64,000 nucleotides of DNA from Streptomyces kanamyceticus (GCF_008704495.1 NZ_CP023699.1:5084001-5148000), one strand, 5' to 3'; positions 17,838-26,871 are shown, numbered from the stretch's first letter. A program made the numbers and translations. Notes: generated from the letters alone by a model not told the origin.

Positions 17838-20800
17838 GTGTTTCACGTGAAACCGATCGACCCGCGCCTGCTTCGGTACGCCCGCGCCACTCGCTTCTTC
17901 CTGGTCGCGGTGGTGGTTCTGGGGCTCGTCGGAGCGGGCCTGGTCATCGGACAGGCGATGCTCATCGCCGAGATCGTGGTGGGCGCGTTCCAAAAGGGCC
18001 ACTCCGTAGGCGACTTGGGCACTCCTTTGGTGCTGCTCGCCGTGGTCGCCGCCGGACGGGGTCTGGTCTCCTGGCTGACCGAGCTCGCCGCACACCGGGC
18101 GAGCGCGGCGGTCAAGTCGGAGCTGCGGGGACGGCTGCTGGAGCGTGCGGGGGAGCTCGGTCCCGGGTGGCTGACCGGGCAGCGGACCGGGTCGCTGATC
18201 TCGCTCGCGACGCGGGGAGTGGACGCGCTCGACGACTACTTCTCGCGCTACCTGCCGCAGTTGGGCCTCGCGGTGGTGGTGCCGGTGGCGGTGCTCGCCC
18301 GCATCGTCACCGAGGACTGGGTGTCGGCGGCGATCATCGTCGTGACGCTGCCGCTGATCCCGGTCTTCATGATCCTGATCGGCTGGGCCACACAGAACCG
18401 GATGGACCGTCAATGGCGGCTCCTCTCCCGCCTGTCGGGGCACTTCCTGGACGTGGTGGCCGGGCTGCCCACCCTGAAGGTGTTCGGCCGCGCCAAGGCG
18501 CAGGCCGAGTCCATCCGCAAGATCACCGGCGAGTACCGGCAGGCGACGATGCGGACGCTGCGCATCGCCTTCCTGTCGTCCTTCGCCCTGGAACTGCTGG
18601 CCACGATCTCGGTCGCCCTGGTCGCGGTCACCATCGGCATGCGGCTCGTACACGGCGAGATGGACCTCTACGACGGCCTCGTGGTCCTCGTCCTGGCGCC
18701 CGAGGCGTATCTGCCGCTGCGCCAGGTCGGTGCGCAGTACCACGCGGCGGCGGAGGGGCTCTCGGCCGCCGAGGAGATCTTCGAGGTCCTGGAGACCCCG
18801 GCACCGACCGCGGGGACGGGGCCCGCGCCCACCGGTGCCATCGCCTTCGACGGCGTGACCGTCCGCTACCCGGGCCGGTCGGCGGACGCCGTGTCGGACG
18901 TCTCCTTCGAGGTCGGATCCGGCGAGACGGTGGCGCTCGTGGGGCCCAGCGGAGTGGGCAAGACGACCCTGGTGAACGTGCTGTTGGGCTTCGTGCGACC
19001 TGACGGCGGACGCGTCCGTGTCGGGGACGTCGACCTCGCCGATGTCTCTCCGGAGCGGTGGCGGGAGCGGATCGCCTGGGTGCCGCAGCGGCCGCACCTC
19101 TTCGCGGGAACCATCGCGGAGAACGTACGGCTCGCACGGCCGGAGGCGTCCGACGCCCAACTGCGGGAGGCGCTGCGCTCGGCCGGGGCGCTGTCCTTCG
19201 TCGACGCCCTGCCCGCCGGGGCCGACACCGTGCTCGGTGAGGACGGGGCCGGGCTCTCCGCCGGGCAGCGTCAACGGCTCGCGCTGGCGCGGGCGTTCCT
19301 GGCGGACCGGCCCGTGGTGCTGCTCGACGAGCCGACCGCGGCGCTTGACGGTGGGACCGAGGCGGAAGTGGTGGAAGCCGTCCGGCGGTTGGCTGTCGGC
19401 AGGACCGTGCTGCTGGTCGTGCATCGGCCCGCGCTGTTGGCTGTCGCCGATCGGGTGGTCCGGCTAGATGCCTCCGTGGAGGGTGCTCGGCAGCGGGGGT
19501 TGTGCCCACCCTTCCCCAAGCTCTCGGCTTCGCTCGAGCAGGGGAGGCCCCACTCGCCCAGCGGCACGATTGCCCACAACGGGCAGGACGCCGGGCCTGT
19601 AGCGCTGCCGGAGGATGCCAGCTCCAAGGGCGGGGTCCTGGCCCGCGTCAGGCACGCCGCGCGGGCGCGGCGCGGGCAGTTGGCGCTGGCGTTGCTGCTC
19701 GGGGCCCTCGCGCTCGGCAGTGCCGTGGGGCTCATGGCCACCTCCGGGTGGCTGATCTCCAGGGCGTCGGAACAGCCGCCCGTGATGTACCTGATGATCG
19801 CCGTGACGGCGACCCGCGCCTTCGGGATCGGCCGTGCCGTCTTCCGGTACGCCGAGCGCCTCGTGTCCCACGACGCCGTGCTGCGGATGCTCGCCGACAC
19901 CCGCGTCGCCGTCTACCGGCGCCTGGAACGGCTCGCTCCGGCGGGTCTGCGGGGCACCCGGCGCGGTGACCTCCTCTCCCGTCTGGTGGCCGACGTGGAC
20001 GCGCTGCAGGACTACTGGCTGCGCTGGCTGCTGCCCGCGTCCGCCGCGGCCGTCGTGAGCGCGGGCGCCGTCGGCTTCACCGCCTGGCTGCTGCCCGAGG
20101 CGGGCGCCGTGCTCGCCGCGGGCCTGCTCCTCGCGGGCGTCGGCGTGCCGCTGGTGAGCGGCGCCGTGGCCCGGCGCGCGGAGCGGCGCCTCGCCCCCGC
20201 GCGCGGGGCGCTGGCCACCCGCGTCGCCGACCTGCTCACCGGCACCGCGGAGCTGACCGTCGCCGGTGCGCTGGGGCGGCGTACGGCCAAGGCGCGGGAG
20301 TCCGACGCCGCGCTGACCCGGATCGCCTCCAGGGGCGCCACCGCGACGGCACTCGGTGACGGGCTCGGCGCCCTGGTCACCGGCCTCACGGTCGCCGCCG
20401 CCGCGCTCGTCGGCGTGCAGGCCGTGCACGACGGACGGCTCGGCGGCATCACCCTGGCCGTCGTCGTCCTCACGCCGCTCGCCGCCTTCGAGGCGGTGGC
20501 GGGTCTGCCGCTCGCCGTGCAGTACCGCCAGCGGGTCAGGAAGAGCGCTGAGCGCGTCTACGAGGTCCTCGACGCTCCCGTGCCCGTCCCCGAGCCAGCC
20601 GAGCCCGCACAGGCGCCCACGACGCCCTTCCCGCTGCGGGTCGAGGGACTGTGCGCCCGCTACGAGGGGCAGGACGCCGACGCGCCCGCCCTCGCGGGGG
20701 TGGACCTCACGCTGGAGCGGGGGCGGCGGATCGCCGTGGTCGGCCCCTCGGGGTCCGGCAAGACGACGCTCGCCCAGGTGCTGCTGCGGTTCCTCGGGTC

Positions 20801-21386
20801 GTACGAAGGGACGTACACGCTCGGCGGCACGGACGCGGCAGCGCTGGACGGCGACACCGTGCGCGGGCTCGTCGGGCTGTGCGCGCAGGACGCGCACATC
20901 TTCGACAGCTCGGTGCGCGAGAACCTGCTCCTCGCCAAGCGGGACGCCACCGACGCGGAGCTCCACGACGCCCTGGTCCGCGCGCGCCTCGACGACTGGG
21001 CCGACTCGCTACCCGACGGCCTCGACACGCTCGTCGGGGAGCACGGGGCGCGCCTCTCCGGAGGCCAGCGCCAGCGTCTCGCCCTGGCCCGCGCGCTGCT
21101 CGCGGACTTCCCCGTGCTCATCCTCGACGAGCCCGCCGAGCACCTGGACCTGCCGACCGCCGACGCGCTCACCGCCGACCTCCTCGCCGCGACCGAGGGT
21201 CGTACGACGCTGCTCATCACGCACCGGCTCGCCGGGCTCGACGCGGTGGACGAGGTGCTGGTCCTCGACGCGGGACGGGTCGCGCAGCACGGCACGTACG
21301 ACGAGCTGGCCGCGCTCGACGGGCCGCTGCGGCGGATGCTGGAGCTGGAGCGGGCGGCGGATCTGCTGACGGCCGGGGCGCGCTAG
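17838..21386 (+). CDS. cydCD: Fused CydD-CydC ABC exporter for cytochrome bd assembly
   Basis: 1182 aa: two complete half-transporters in one chain. The first half has six membrane helices, Walker A GPSGVGKTT (about 369-377), signature LSAGQRQRLALARAF and LLDEPTAALDGG. After a linker (about 550-595) the second half has its own membrane region, Walker A GPSGSGKTT (about 968), LSGGQRQR and LILDEPAEHLDL. CydDC exports reductants needed for haem insertion into cytochrome bd (established). The start is uncertain: GTG 17838 lies only 2 nt after GGAGG, while GTG 17847 lies 11 nt after it. A parS site covers both start candidates. The linker is encoded by a dispersed repeat. Confidence 0.95.
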   Translation: MFHVKPIDPRLLRYARATRFFLVAVVVLGLVGAGLVIGQAMLIAEIVVGAFQKGHSVGDLGTPLVLLAVVAAGRGLVSWLTELAAHRASAAVKSELRGRLLERAGELGPGWLTGQRTGSLISLATRGVDALDDYFSRYLPQLGLAVVVPVAVLARIVTEDWVSAAIIVVTLPLIPVFMILIGWATQNRMDRQWRLLSRLSGHFLDVVAGLPTLKVFGRAKAQAESIRKITGEYRQATMRTLRIAFLSSFALELLATISVALVAVTIGMRLVHGEMDLYDGLVVLVLAPEAYLPLRQVGAQYHAAAEGLSAAEEIFEVLETPAPTAGTGPAPTGAIAFDGVTVRYPGRSADAVSDVSFEVGSGETVALVGPSGVGKTTLVNVLLGFVRPDGGRVRVGDVDLADVSPERWRERIAWVPQRPHLFAGTIAENVRLARPEASDAQLREALRSAGALSFVDALPAGADTVLGEDGAGLSAGQRQRLALARAFLADRPVVLLDEPTAALDGGTEAEVVEAVRRLAVGRTVLLVVHRPALLAVADRVVRLDASVEGARQRGLCPPFPKLSASLEQGRPHSPSGTIAHNGQDAGPVALPEDASSKGGVLARVRHAARARRGQLALALLLGALALGSAVGLMATSGWLISRASEQPPVMYLMIAVTATRAFGIGRAVFRYAERLVSHDAVLRMLADTRVAVYRRLERLAPAGLRGTRRGDLLSRLVADVDALQDYWLRWLLPASAAAVVSAGAVGFTAWLLPEAGAVLAAGLLLAGVGVPLVSGAVARRAERRLAPARGALATRVADLLTGTAELTVAGALGRRTAKARESDAALTRIASRGATATALGDGLGALVTGLTVAAAALVGVQAVHDGRLGGITLAVVVLTPLAAFEAVAGLPLAVQYRQRVRKSAERVYEVLDAPVPVPEPAEPAQAPTTPFPLRVEGLCARYEGQDADAPALAGVDLTLERGRRIAVVGPSGSGKTTLAQVLLRFLGSYEGTYTLGGTDAAALDGDTVRGLVGLCAQDAHIFDSSVRENLLLAKRDATDAELHDALVRARLDDWADSLPDGLDTLVGEHGARLSGGQRQRLALARALLADFPVLILDEPAEHLDLPTADALTADLLAATEGRTTLLITHRLAGLDAVDEVLVLDAGRVAQHGTYDELAALDGPLRRMLELERAADLLTAGAR
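17840..17853. promoter_or_regulatory. parS: parS site (ParB binding) inside the cydCD start region
   Basis: Exact 14-bp palindrome GTTTCACGTGAAAC, the Streptomyces parS consensus (established), read in frame as FHVK at the N-terminus of CydDC. parS sites cluster around oriC and organise the ParB segregation complex, so this also places the window near the origin. Confidence 0.92.
19495..19584. repeat. Dispersed Streptomyces repeat forming the CydD-CydC linker
   Basis: Begins GGGGGTTGTGCCCACCC and ends TGCCCACAACGGGC, so GTTGTG and CACAAC are inverted ends. The core contains AAGCTCTCGGCTTCGCTCGA (19519-19538), then GCAGGGG. From memory these segments resemble palindromic repeats found many times in intergenic DNA of Streptomyces genomes. 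Here it is in frame and encodes a hydrophilic linker between the two halves of the fused transporter. Confidence 0.6.
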
Positions 21387-21391
21387 TGGAC

Positions 21392-21411
21392 GCGCGCCGC
21401 CGGGGGCGCGC
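21392..21411 (+). terminator. Weak GC hairpin after cydCD
   Basis: GCGCGCC (21392-21398) pairs with GGCGCGC (21405-21411) around a 6-nt loop, 5 nt past the cydCD stop. The stem is short and there is no U-tract, so read-through into the histidine kinase gene is possible. Confidence 0.4.
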
Positions 21412-21473
21412 TGGAGGGCTGGAGAAAGAGCCTCGACTTTCCCCTGCAAATAGGACTTACTAGGCTCAAAGAC

Positions 21474-23210
21474 ATGTCAGCACCATCGGCCTCCGCCGAC
21501 TCTCCGTTCCCCGACGGCACACCGGACTCGGCGGAGGCTGCGACGCGGGCCACCCGCAGCCTGCAAGGGCTCTCGCCCGAGCTGACCTCACGGGTGCCGC
21601 AACTGCTCGAAGCCATGCGATCGGTCGGCACCGGACTCGAACTCCACACCACCCTGGACCGCATCTGCGAGACCGCGGCCGAGCTGGCGGACGCCCACTA
21701 CGCGGCGATCGGCGTCGTCTCCGAAGACGGCGAAGGGCTCTCCGACTTCGTCTACTTCGGCATCGATCCCGAGACGGCCGAGCGGATCGGGCGGCTGCCC
21801 GACGGCCACAAGGGGCTGCTCGGCGCCCTCATCCACCAGCCCAGGACGCTGCGCCTCGCCGATCTCTCCGCCGACCCGCGCTCCTGCGGCTTCCCGCCCC
21901 ACCACCCGCCGATGCGGACCTTCCTCGGCGTCCCCATCCGCGTCCAGGGCGAGATCTTCGGCAACCTCTACCTGACCGAGAAGCGGGGCGGGGCGGACTT
22001 CAACGACTACGACGTGCACATGGTCCGCGTCCTCGCGACGGAGGCGGGCATCGCCATCGGCAACGCACGCCTCTACGAAGCCGCCAAGCAGCGCGAGCGC
22101 TGGATCGACGGCTCCGTGGCGGTCACCACGGCCCTGCTCTCCGGCAGCGACGCAGAGGAGGCGCTCGCGGTCGTCGCCGAGCAGGCGAGGCACCTGGCGG
22201 ACTCGGCGGCGGGCATCGTGCTGCTCCCCGACGAGGAGGGCGGCATGGAGATCGTCGCCGTCTCCTCGGACGAACCCGGCGGGGCCCTGGGCATGATCGT
22301 CCCTCCGGAGAGCCGCATCGTCAGCCGACTGCTCGAAGGGCAGGCCGTCTTCATCGACGACGCGGCGACCGACCCACGCGTCATGACCGACCTGGCGCGC
22401 CACTACGGACCCGTCATGATGCTGCCGCTGCAGAGCGACGGCCGGGTGCTCGGGACGCTCGTGACGCCACGCGCGCGTGGGGGACGTCCGTTCAGCGAGG
22501 CTGAGCGGACGCTGGCCGCGCAGTTCGCCTCGCAGGCAGCGCTCGCCCTGATGATGGCCGACGCGCAGCGGGACCGGGAGCGGCTCGCGGTCTACGAGGA
22601 CCGGGACCGGATCGCCAGGGACCTGCACGACCTCGTCATCCAGCGGCTCTTCGCCACCGGCATGATGCTGGAGAGCGCCCAGCGCAGGTCCGTGGTGCCG
22701 GAGGTGCAGATCGGCGTCGGCAAGGCCGTCGACGAGCTGGACGTGACGATCCAGGAGATCCGTACGGCGATCTTCGCCCTCCAGCAGGGACCGGCCGAGG
22801 CCCCCTCGGGGCTGCGCACGCGGGTCCTCCGCGAGATCAACATGGCCGCCGTGCCGCTCGGCTTCAAGCCCTCGCACCACTTCGTGGGACCCGTCGACAC
22901 CGTGGTCGGCGAGCTGGCGGGCAAGAACCTCATCGCGGCCCTGCGGGAAGCGCTGTCCAACGCGTTCCGGCACGCGGAGGCCGCCCGCATCGACGTCGTC
23001 GTCGACTCCTCCGTGATCCTCCCCGACGGGCAGCAGGGGGTGCGTCTGACCGTCGCCGACGACGGCGTGGGCATCGCGGAGGGCGGCAGGCGCAGCGGCC
23101 TGAAGAACCTCAAGAGGCGGGCGGAGTCGCTGGGCGGCGACAGTTGGTACGGACCCGGCATCGGCGAGGACGGCGGCGGCACGACGGTGGTGTGGCAGGC
23201 GCCGTACTGA
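21474..23210 (+). CDS. Orphan GAF-domain sensor histidine kinase (DevS/DosS-like layout)
   Basis: 578 aa with no membrane spans. Two GAF domains (about 45-195 and 215-370) are followed by a HisKA_3 dimerisation helix with RDLHDLVIQRLF, phospho-accepting His385, and a HATPase_c domain (EALSNAFRHAE, then ADDGVGIAEGG). This NarL-partner kinase layout matches the mycobacterial DevS/DosS gas sensors, whose first GAF binds haem; haem binding here is not shown. No response regulator is adjacent. Its position after the cytochrome bd operon makes an oxygen or redox signal plausible (inference). Confidence 0.88.
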   Translation: MSAPSASADSPFPDGTPDSAEAATRATRSLQGLSPELTSRVPQLLEAMRSVGTGLELHTTLDRICETAAELADAHYAAIGVVSEDGEGLSDFVYFGIDPETAERIGRLPDGHKGLLGALIHQPRTLRLADLSADPRSCGFPPHHPPMRTFLGVPIRVQGEIFGNLYLTEKRGGADFNDYDVHMVRVLATEAGIAIGNARLYEAAKQRERWIDGSVAVTTALLSGSDAEEALAVVAEQARHLADSAAGIVLLPDEEGGMEIVAVSSDEPGGALGMIVPPESRIVSRLLEGQAVFIDDAATDPRVMTDLARHYGPVMMLPLQSDGRVLGTLVTPRARGGRPFSEAERTLAAQFASQAALALMMADAQRDRERLAVYEDRDRIARDLHDLVIQRLFATGMMLESAQRRSVVPEVQIGVGKAVDELDVTIQEIRTAIFALQQGPAEAPSGLRTRVLREINMAAVPLGFKPSHHFVGPVDTVVGELAGKNLIAALREALSNAFRHAEAARIDVVVDSSVILPDGQQGVRLTVADDGVGIAEGGRRSGLKNLKRRAESLGGDSWYGPGIGEDGGGTTVVWQAPY

Positions 23211-23285
23211 GGCTCCTGGAGAACGCCCCTGTCTGAGGCTCCGGAAGAACGCCCCTGTCTGAGGCTTCTGGGGAACGCCCCTGTT
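23208..23285 (+). repeat. Three tandem 26-bp repeats starting at the kinase stop codon
   Basis: Units at 23208-23233, 23234-23259 and 23260-23285 share TGAGGCT(C/T)C...GAACGCCCCTGT with few changes. The first unit begins with the TGA stop of the histidine kinase. There are no spacers between units, so this is not CRISPR. It could be the result of slippage or a multi-hairpin 3' end. Confidence 0.85.
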
Positions 23286-23380
23286 CGGCGGTATGCACCT
23301 GGGCCGTACGGGGCACCGTGCCCCCCGAGTGCACGAGTCGCGCAGGAAGCATGCCGCCGGGTCGGGCAACGATCCCTGAC

Positions 23381-24433
23381 ATGTCCCCGAGCCCCCCGAG
23401 CCGCCACCGCCGTCCGCACCCGCTCCTGAGCGTGTCGGTGCTGCTGTGCGCGCTGCTGGGCCTCATGCCGCCCGCCGCCGGCTCCGAGGGCCCGAGCACG
23501 AGCGCCGATGTGGCACGCCTCTACGAAGAGGCGTCCGCCGCGACCGCACGCTACGAAGAGGGCCGTCGGGCAGCGGGCCTCCAACGGACGAGGCTCCGGA
23601 GGCTGGACCGGCTCCTCGCCGACGAGCGGCACCACGTGGCCGTGCTCCACGGCGACCTGGGCCGGATGGCCAGCGCCCAGTACCGCACCGGTGGCGGCCT
23701 GCCCTACACCGCCCAGCTGCTCCTGGCCGACAGCCCCGACGACCTGATGCGCGGCAAGCAGGCCCTGCTGCAGGCGGATCTCGCCGTGAACAGCGCCGTC
23801 GCCAAGACCCAGCGGGCCGCGGCCAGGCTCGCGGTCGCCAAGCGCAGGGCGGACCGCGCCAAGCGCTCCCTGGACCGGCGCAACGTACGCCTCGCGCGCC
23901 TGAAGCGCGGCATCGAGGCGAAGCTGGAGTCGGCGCGGTGGACCCTTCAGGGCGAGGCCGACCGGTCGGTCACCGCGGGCAAGTGCCGGGGTGCCGTACG
24001 CCTGGAGCAGCCCGGAACACGTCCCACGCGCGCGTGGGTGACGCCCGTGGAGACGTACGAACTCTCCGCGGGCTTCGACAGCGCGGGCGAGCGCTGGGCG
24101 CACCGGCACACGGGGCAGGACTTCGCGGTCGGCATCGGCACGCCCGTGCGGGCGGTCGGCGCGGGCCGGGTGGAGAGCGTGTCGTGCGGCGGGGGCTTCG
24201 GGATCGAGATCGTGGTGCGGCACAAGGGCGGCTACTTCACGCAGTACGCGCATCTCGCGGCCGTCGGCGTCGACCAGGGGGACCGGGTGCGCCCCGGGCA
24301 GTGGATCGGGCAGACGGGCACGACCGGCAACTCCACGGGCCCGCATCTGCACTTCGAGACGCGGCTCACGCCCTATCTGGGCTCGGGCGTGGACCCGCGC
24401 GCGTGGCTGGCCGAGCGGGGCGTCAGGCTCTAG
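23381..24433 (+). CDS. Secreted M23 (LytM-type) peptidoglycan peptidase with coiled coil
   Basis: 350 aa. A signal peptide occupies about residues 1-38. A long Ala/Arg-rich coiled coil (about 45-205) precedes the LytM domain (about 235-345), with the zinc motifs HTGQDFAVG and HLHFE both intact. This EnvC-like layout suggests a cell-wall endopeptidase or an activator of one, acting outside the membrane. The start is uncertain: ATG 23381 leaves a good signal peptide, with ATG 23351 as an alternative. It is convergent with the HAD gene and both stop codons lie in one CTAG. Confidence 0.85.
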   Translation: MSPSPPSRHRRPHPLLSVSVLLCALLGLMPPAAGSEGPSTSADVARLYEEASAATARYEEGRRAAGLQRTRLRRLDRLLADERHHVAVLHGDLGRMASAQYRTGGGLPYTAQLLLADSPDDLMRGKQALLQADLAVNSAVAKTQRAAARLAVAKRRADRAKRSLDRRNVRLARLKRGIEAKLESARWTLQGEADRSVTAGKCRGAVRLEQPGTRPTRAWVTPVETYELSAGFDSAGERWAHRHTGQDFAVGIGTPVRAVGAGRVESVSCGGGFGIEIVVRHKGGYFTQYAHLAAVGVDQGDRVRPGQWIGQTGTTGNSTGPHLHFETRLTPYLGSGVDPRAWLAERGVRL

Positions 24434-25371
24434 CCCTGCCGTCGGTCCGCCGTGCCGTCCGTCCGCCGGTCCGCCAGGATCTGCTCGATGACGACCGCGA
24501 CGCCGTCCTCGTTGTTGGCGACCGTGCGCCCCGACGCGGCGGCGATGACGTCCGGGTGGGCGTTGCCCATCGCGTACGACGTGCCCGCCCAGGTGAGCAT
24601 CTCGATGTCGTTCGGCATGTCTCCGAAGGCGACGACTTCCTCGGGCGCGATGCCGCGCTCGGCGCAGCACAGCTCCAGGGTGCTGGCCTTGGAGACGCCG
24701 GGGCCGCTGATCTCCAGGAGGGCGCTCGGGCTGGAGCGGGTGACCGTGGCGCGGTCGCCGATGGCGGCGCGGGCGACGACCAGGAACTCGTCGGGCGCGA
24801 GGTCGGGGTGGTGGGCGAGGACCTTCAGGACGGGCTGGTCCGCGACGGCCGCCCCTACGGAGTCCGCCGCGAGCAGCTTCTCGGCGGGCGCGACGCTTTC
24901 GGCGGGCTCCATGTGCAGCGGGGGGTACGTCTCCTCGTGGTGCAGCCCGCCGGTCCGCTCGATCGCGAAGGACGTGCCGGGTGCCGCGGCCCGCAGCCGC
25001 CGCACCACGTCGAGGGCGATCTCCCGCTCCAGCTCGCGCAGCTTGACGAAGCGGTGCGCGCCGGGGCCGCCGTGCAGATCGACGACCGCCGCGCCGTTTC
25101 CGCAGATGGCGAGGCCGTGACCGTGGACGTGGTCGCTGACCACGTTCATCCAGCGGGCCGGGCGGCCGGTCACGAAGAACACCTCGATCCCGGCCTCCTC
25201 GGCGGCCGCGAGCGCGGCGACCGTGCGGTCGGAGACCGACTTGTCGTCGCGCAGCAGCGTTCCGTCCAGGTCCGTGGCGATCATCCGGGGCCGCGGTCGC
25301 GGACCGGACGGGGCGAAGGCGTCCGGGGCGGTGGCGGCCGGGGGCTGGGGCCGAGGGGTAGCTGAGGTCAC
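24430..25371 (-). CDS. HAD family (Cof-type) phosphatase
   Basis: 313 aa. Motif I is DLDGTLL (Asp catalytic pair), motif II VTGRP, and motifs III/IV lie in the KASTLELCC to GDMPNDIEML region, with the large Cof-type cap between. It is a cytoplasmic sugar- or cofactor-phosphate phosphatase of unspecified substrate. GTG 25371 was chosen because the residues before it are Ala/Gly-rich without a ribosome site. It is a paralogue of the HAD gene at 36847-37671. It is last in the leftward series kptA, hypothetical, LLM, HAD. Confidence 0.85.
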   Translation of the reverse strand: MTSATPRPQPPAATAPDAFAPSGPRPRPRMIATDLDGTLLRDDKSVSDRTVAALAAAEEAGIEVFFVTGRPARWMNVVSDHVHGHGLAICGNGAAVVDLHGGPGAHRFVKLRELEREIALDVVRRLRAAAPGTSFAIERTGGLHHEETYPPLHMEPAESVAPAEKLLAADSVGAAVADQPVLKVLAHHPDLAPDEFLVVARAAIGDRATVTRSSPSALLEISGPGVSKASTLELCCAERGIAPEEVVAFGDMPNDIEMLTWAGTSYAMGNAHPDVIAAASGRTVANNEDGVAVVIEQILADRRTDGTADRRQG

Positions 25372-25432
25372 GCCACGGATTGTCCCGTACCCGTGTGCAC
25401 GGCCGTGCGCTGGGGCGCACATCTGAGTGCCG

Positions 25433-26356
25433 TCAGGCTCCCGTCGAGCCGCTGATCAGCTGGGCCGGAGCCTCCATGGCGATCCGCTCGAAGACCTTCT
25501 CGTCCGTCCCGAAGTATGTGCCGGGCAGCGGCCAGTGGATGACGATCTCGTTGAACCCCAGCTCGGCGTGGCGGCCCGCGAAGTCGACGAAGGCGTCGAA
25601 GGAGTCGAGCGGGCGGTCCGGGGTGAAGCCGGTGAGCAGGATCTTGTCGAGTTCGGCGACGTCGCGGCCGATCTCGTCGCAGGCCGCGGCGAGCTTGTCG
25701 GCCTGTCCGCGGATGGCTTGAAATGACTGCTCCGGAGTGCCGTTCTCGAAGAGCTTCGGGTCACCCGTGGTCACCCATGCCTGTCCGTGGCGGGCGGCGA
25801 GCCGCAGTCCGCGCGGTCCCGTGGCGGCCACCGCGAAGGGCAGCCGGGGGCGCTGGACGCAGCCGGGGATGTTCCGCACCTCGCTCGCCGAGTAGTGCGT
25901 GCCGTCGTGGGAGACGACGTCCTCGGAGAGCAGGCGGTCCAGGAGCGGCAGGAATTCGCCGAAGCGGTCGGCCCGCTCGCGCGGCGTCCAGGGCTCCTCG
26001 TCGCTCGGGCGCAGCGCCGTGGCGTCGAAGCCGTTGCCGCCCGCGCCGATGCCGAGGGTGATCCGGCCGTTCGAGACGTCGTCGAGCGTGATCAGTTCCT
26101 TGGCGAGTGTCACCGGGTGCCGGAAGTTGGGCGAGGTGACGAGCGTGCCGAGCCGGATCCGCTCGGTGGCGGCCGCGGCGGCGGTCAGCGTCGGCACCGC
26201 GCCGAACCACGGGCCGTCGCGGAAGGTGCGCCAGGAGAGGTGGTCATAGGTGTACGCGGTGTGGAAACCGAGCTCTTCCGCGCGCTGCCAGCGCTCCCTG
26301 CCGCCCTCGTGCCAGCGGAGTACGGGAAGGATCACGGTGCTCAGGCGCAGGTTCAT
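25433..26356 (-). CDS. LLM-class F420-dependent oxidoreductase
   Basis: 307 aa, luciferase-like monooxygenase fold. Visible family motifs are TAYTYDHLSW near the N-terminus, ERIRLGTLVTSP, LGIGAGGN and PFAVAATGPRGLRLAARHGQAW. It probably uses reduced F420 (common in actinobacteria) to act on an unknown substrate. The ATG at 26356 is conserved in style (MNLRLSTVILP). Confidence 0.88.
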   Translation of the reverse strand: MNLRLSTVILPVLRWHEGGRERWQRAEELGFHTAYTYDHLSWRTFRDGPWFGAVPTLTAAAAATERIRLGTLVTSPNFRHPVTLAKELITLDDVSNGRITLGIGAGGNGFDATALRPSDEEPWTPRERADRFGEFLPLLDRLLSEDVVSHDGTHYSASEVRNIPGCVQRPRLPFAVAATGPRGLRLAARHGQAWVTTGDPKLFENGTPEQSFQAIRGQADKLAAACDEIGRDVAELDKILLTGFTPDRPLDSFDAFVDFAGRHAELGFNEIVIHWPLPGTYFGTDEKVFERIAMEAPAQLISGSTGA

Positions 26357-26391
26357 GTGTCCGAGCGTAAGTCCGTCGGCGGACCGGCCGC

Positions 26392-26865
26392 TCAGCGGAC
26401 CCTGGAGCTGAGCCACGGCGTCAGGCTGACCATCGGGATGAACTCCTTGTACGTCTCGTCGCCCGGCAGCGGCACGACGAAGCGGTAGCCGGGCGGGAAG
26501 CGCCTGCCCTTGACGTGCGCGAGGCCGGAGAGGACCGACCGGACGAAGGCGGGCACGGAGTCGCGCGGGATGTCGTGGCACGCGACGTGTTCCACGGTGA
26601 TCAGCGCGTCGGCGTCCCCGGACTCGTCGCCGGGGTAGAGCCGCACCGAGATCCGCGGCGAGCCGCCGAACTCCACGTACGCCTCGTGGGGCAGCGAACC
26701 GTCGGGGTCGGCGGTCACGCCGATGCCCGCGGCACCGCGGCGCGAGGTCTGGTCGGCACCGATGTCGTGCGTGACCTCGATCTCCCTGTCGTACTCACGG
26801 GCGAGCTCGCGCAGGGCGTCGAGGGCGGCCTCGGTGCTGTGCAGATGCTCCATGCGGCCGATCAT
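26392..26865 (-). CDS. Hypothetical protein, 157 aa
   Basis: Not recognised. It is soluble, acidic to neutral, without signal peptide or membrane spans. The N-terminal helix (EAALDALRELAREYDREIEV) is followed by mixed beta segments. It starts 6 nt after the kptA stop and is most likely co-transcribed with it; ATG 26853 is an alternative start. Confidence 0.65.
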   Translation of the reverse strand: MIGRMEHLHSTEAALDALRELAREYDREIEVTHDIGADQTSRRGAAGIGVTADPDGSLPHEAYVEFGGSPRISVRLYPGDESGDADALITVEHVACHDIPRDSVPAFVRSVLSGLAHVKGRRFPPGYRFVVPLPGDETYKEFIPMVSLTPWLSSRVR

Positions 26866-26871
26866 GCCCGC

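Noticed and set aside
17817..19424. Long leftward frame opposite the first half of cydCD
   Set aside because: Arg/Gly/Pro/His-rich shadow of the ABC transporter frame.
23208..23285. Possible CRISPR-like repeats
   Set aside because: Units are directly adjacent with no spacers and there are no cas genes.
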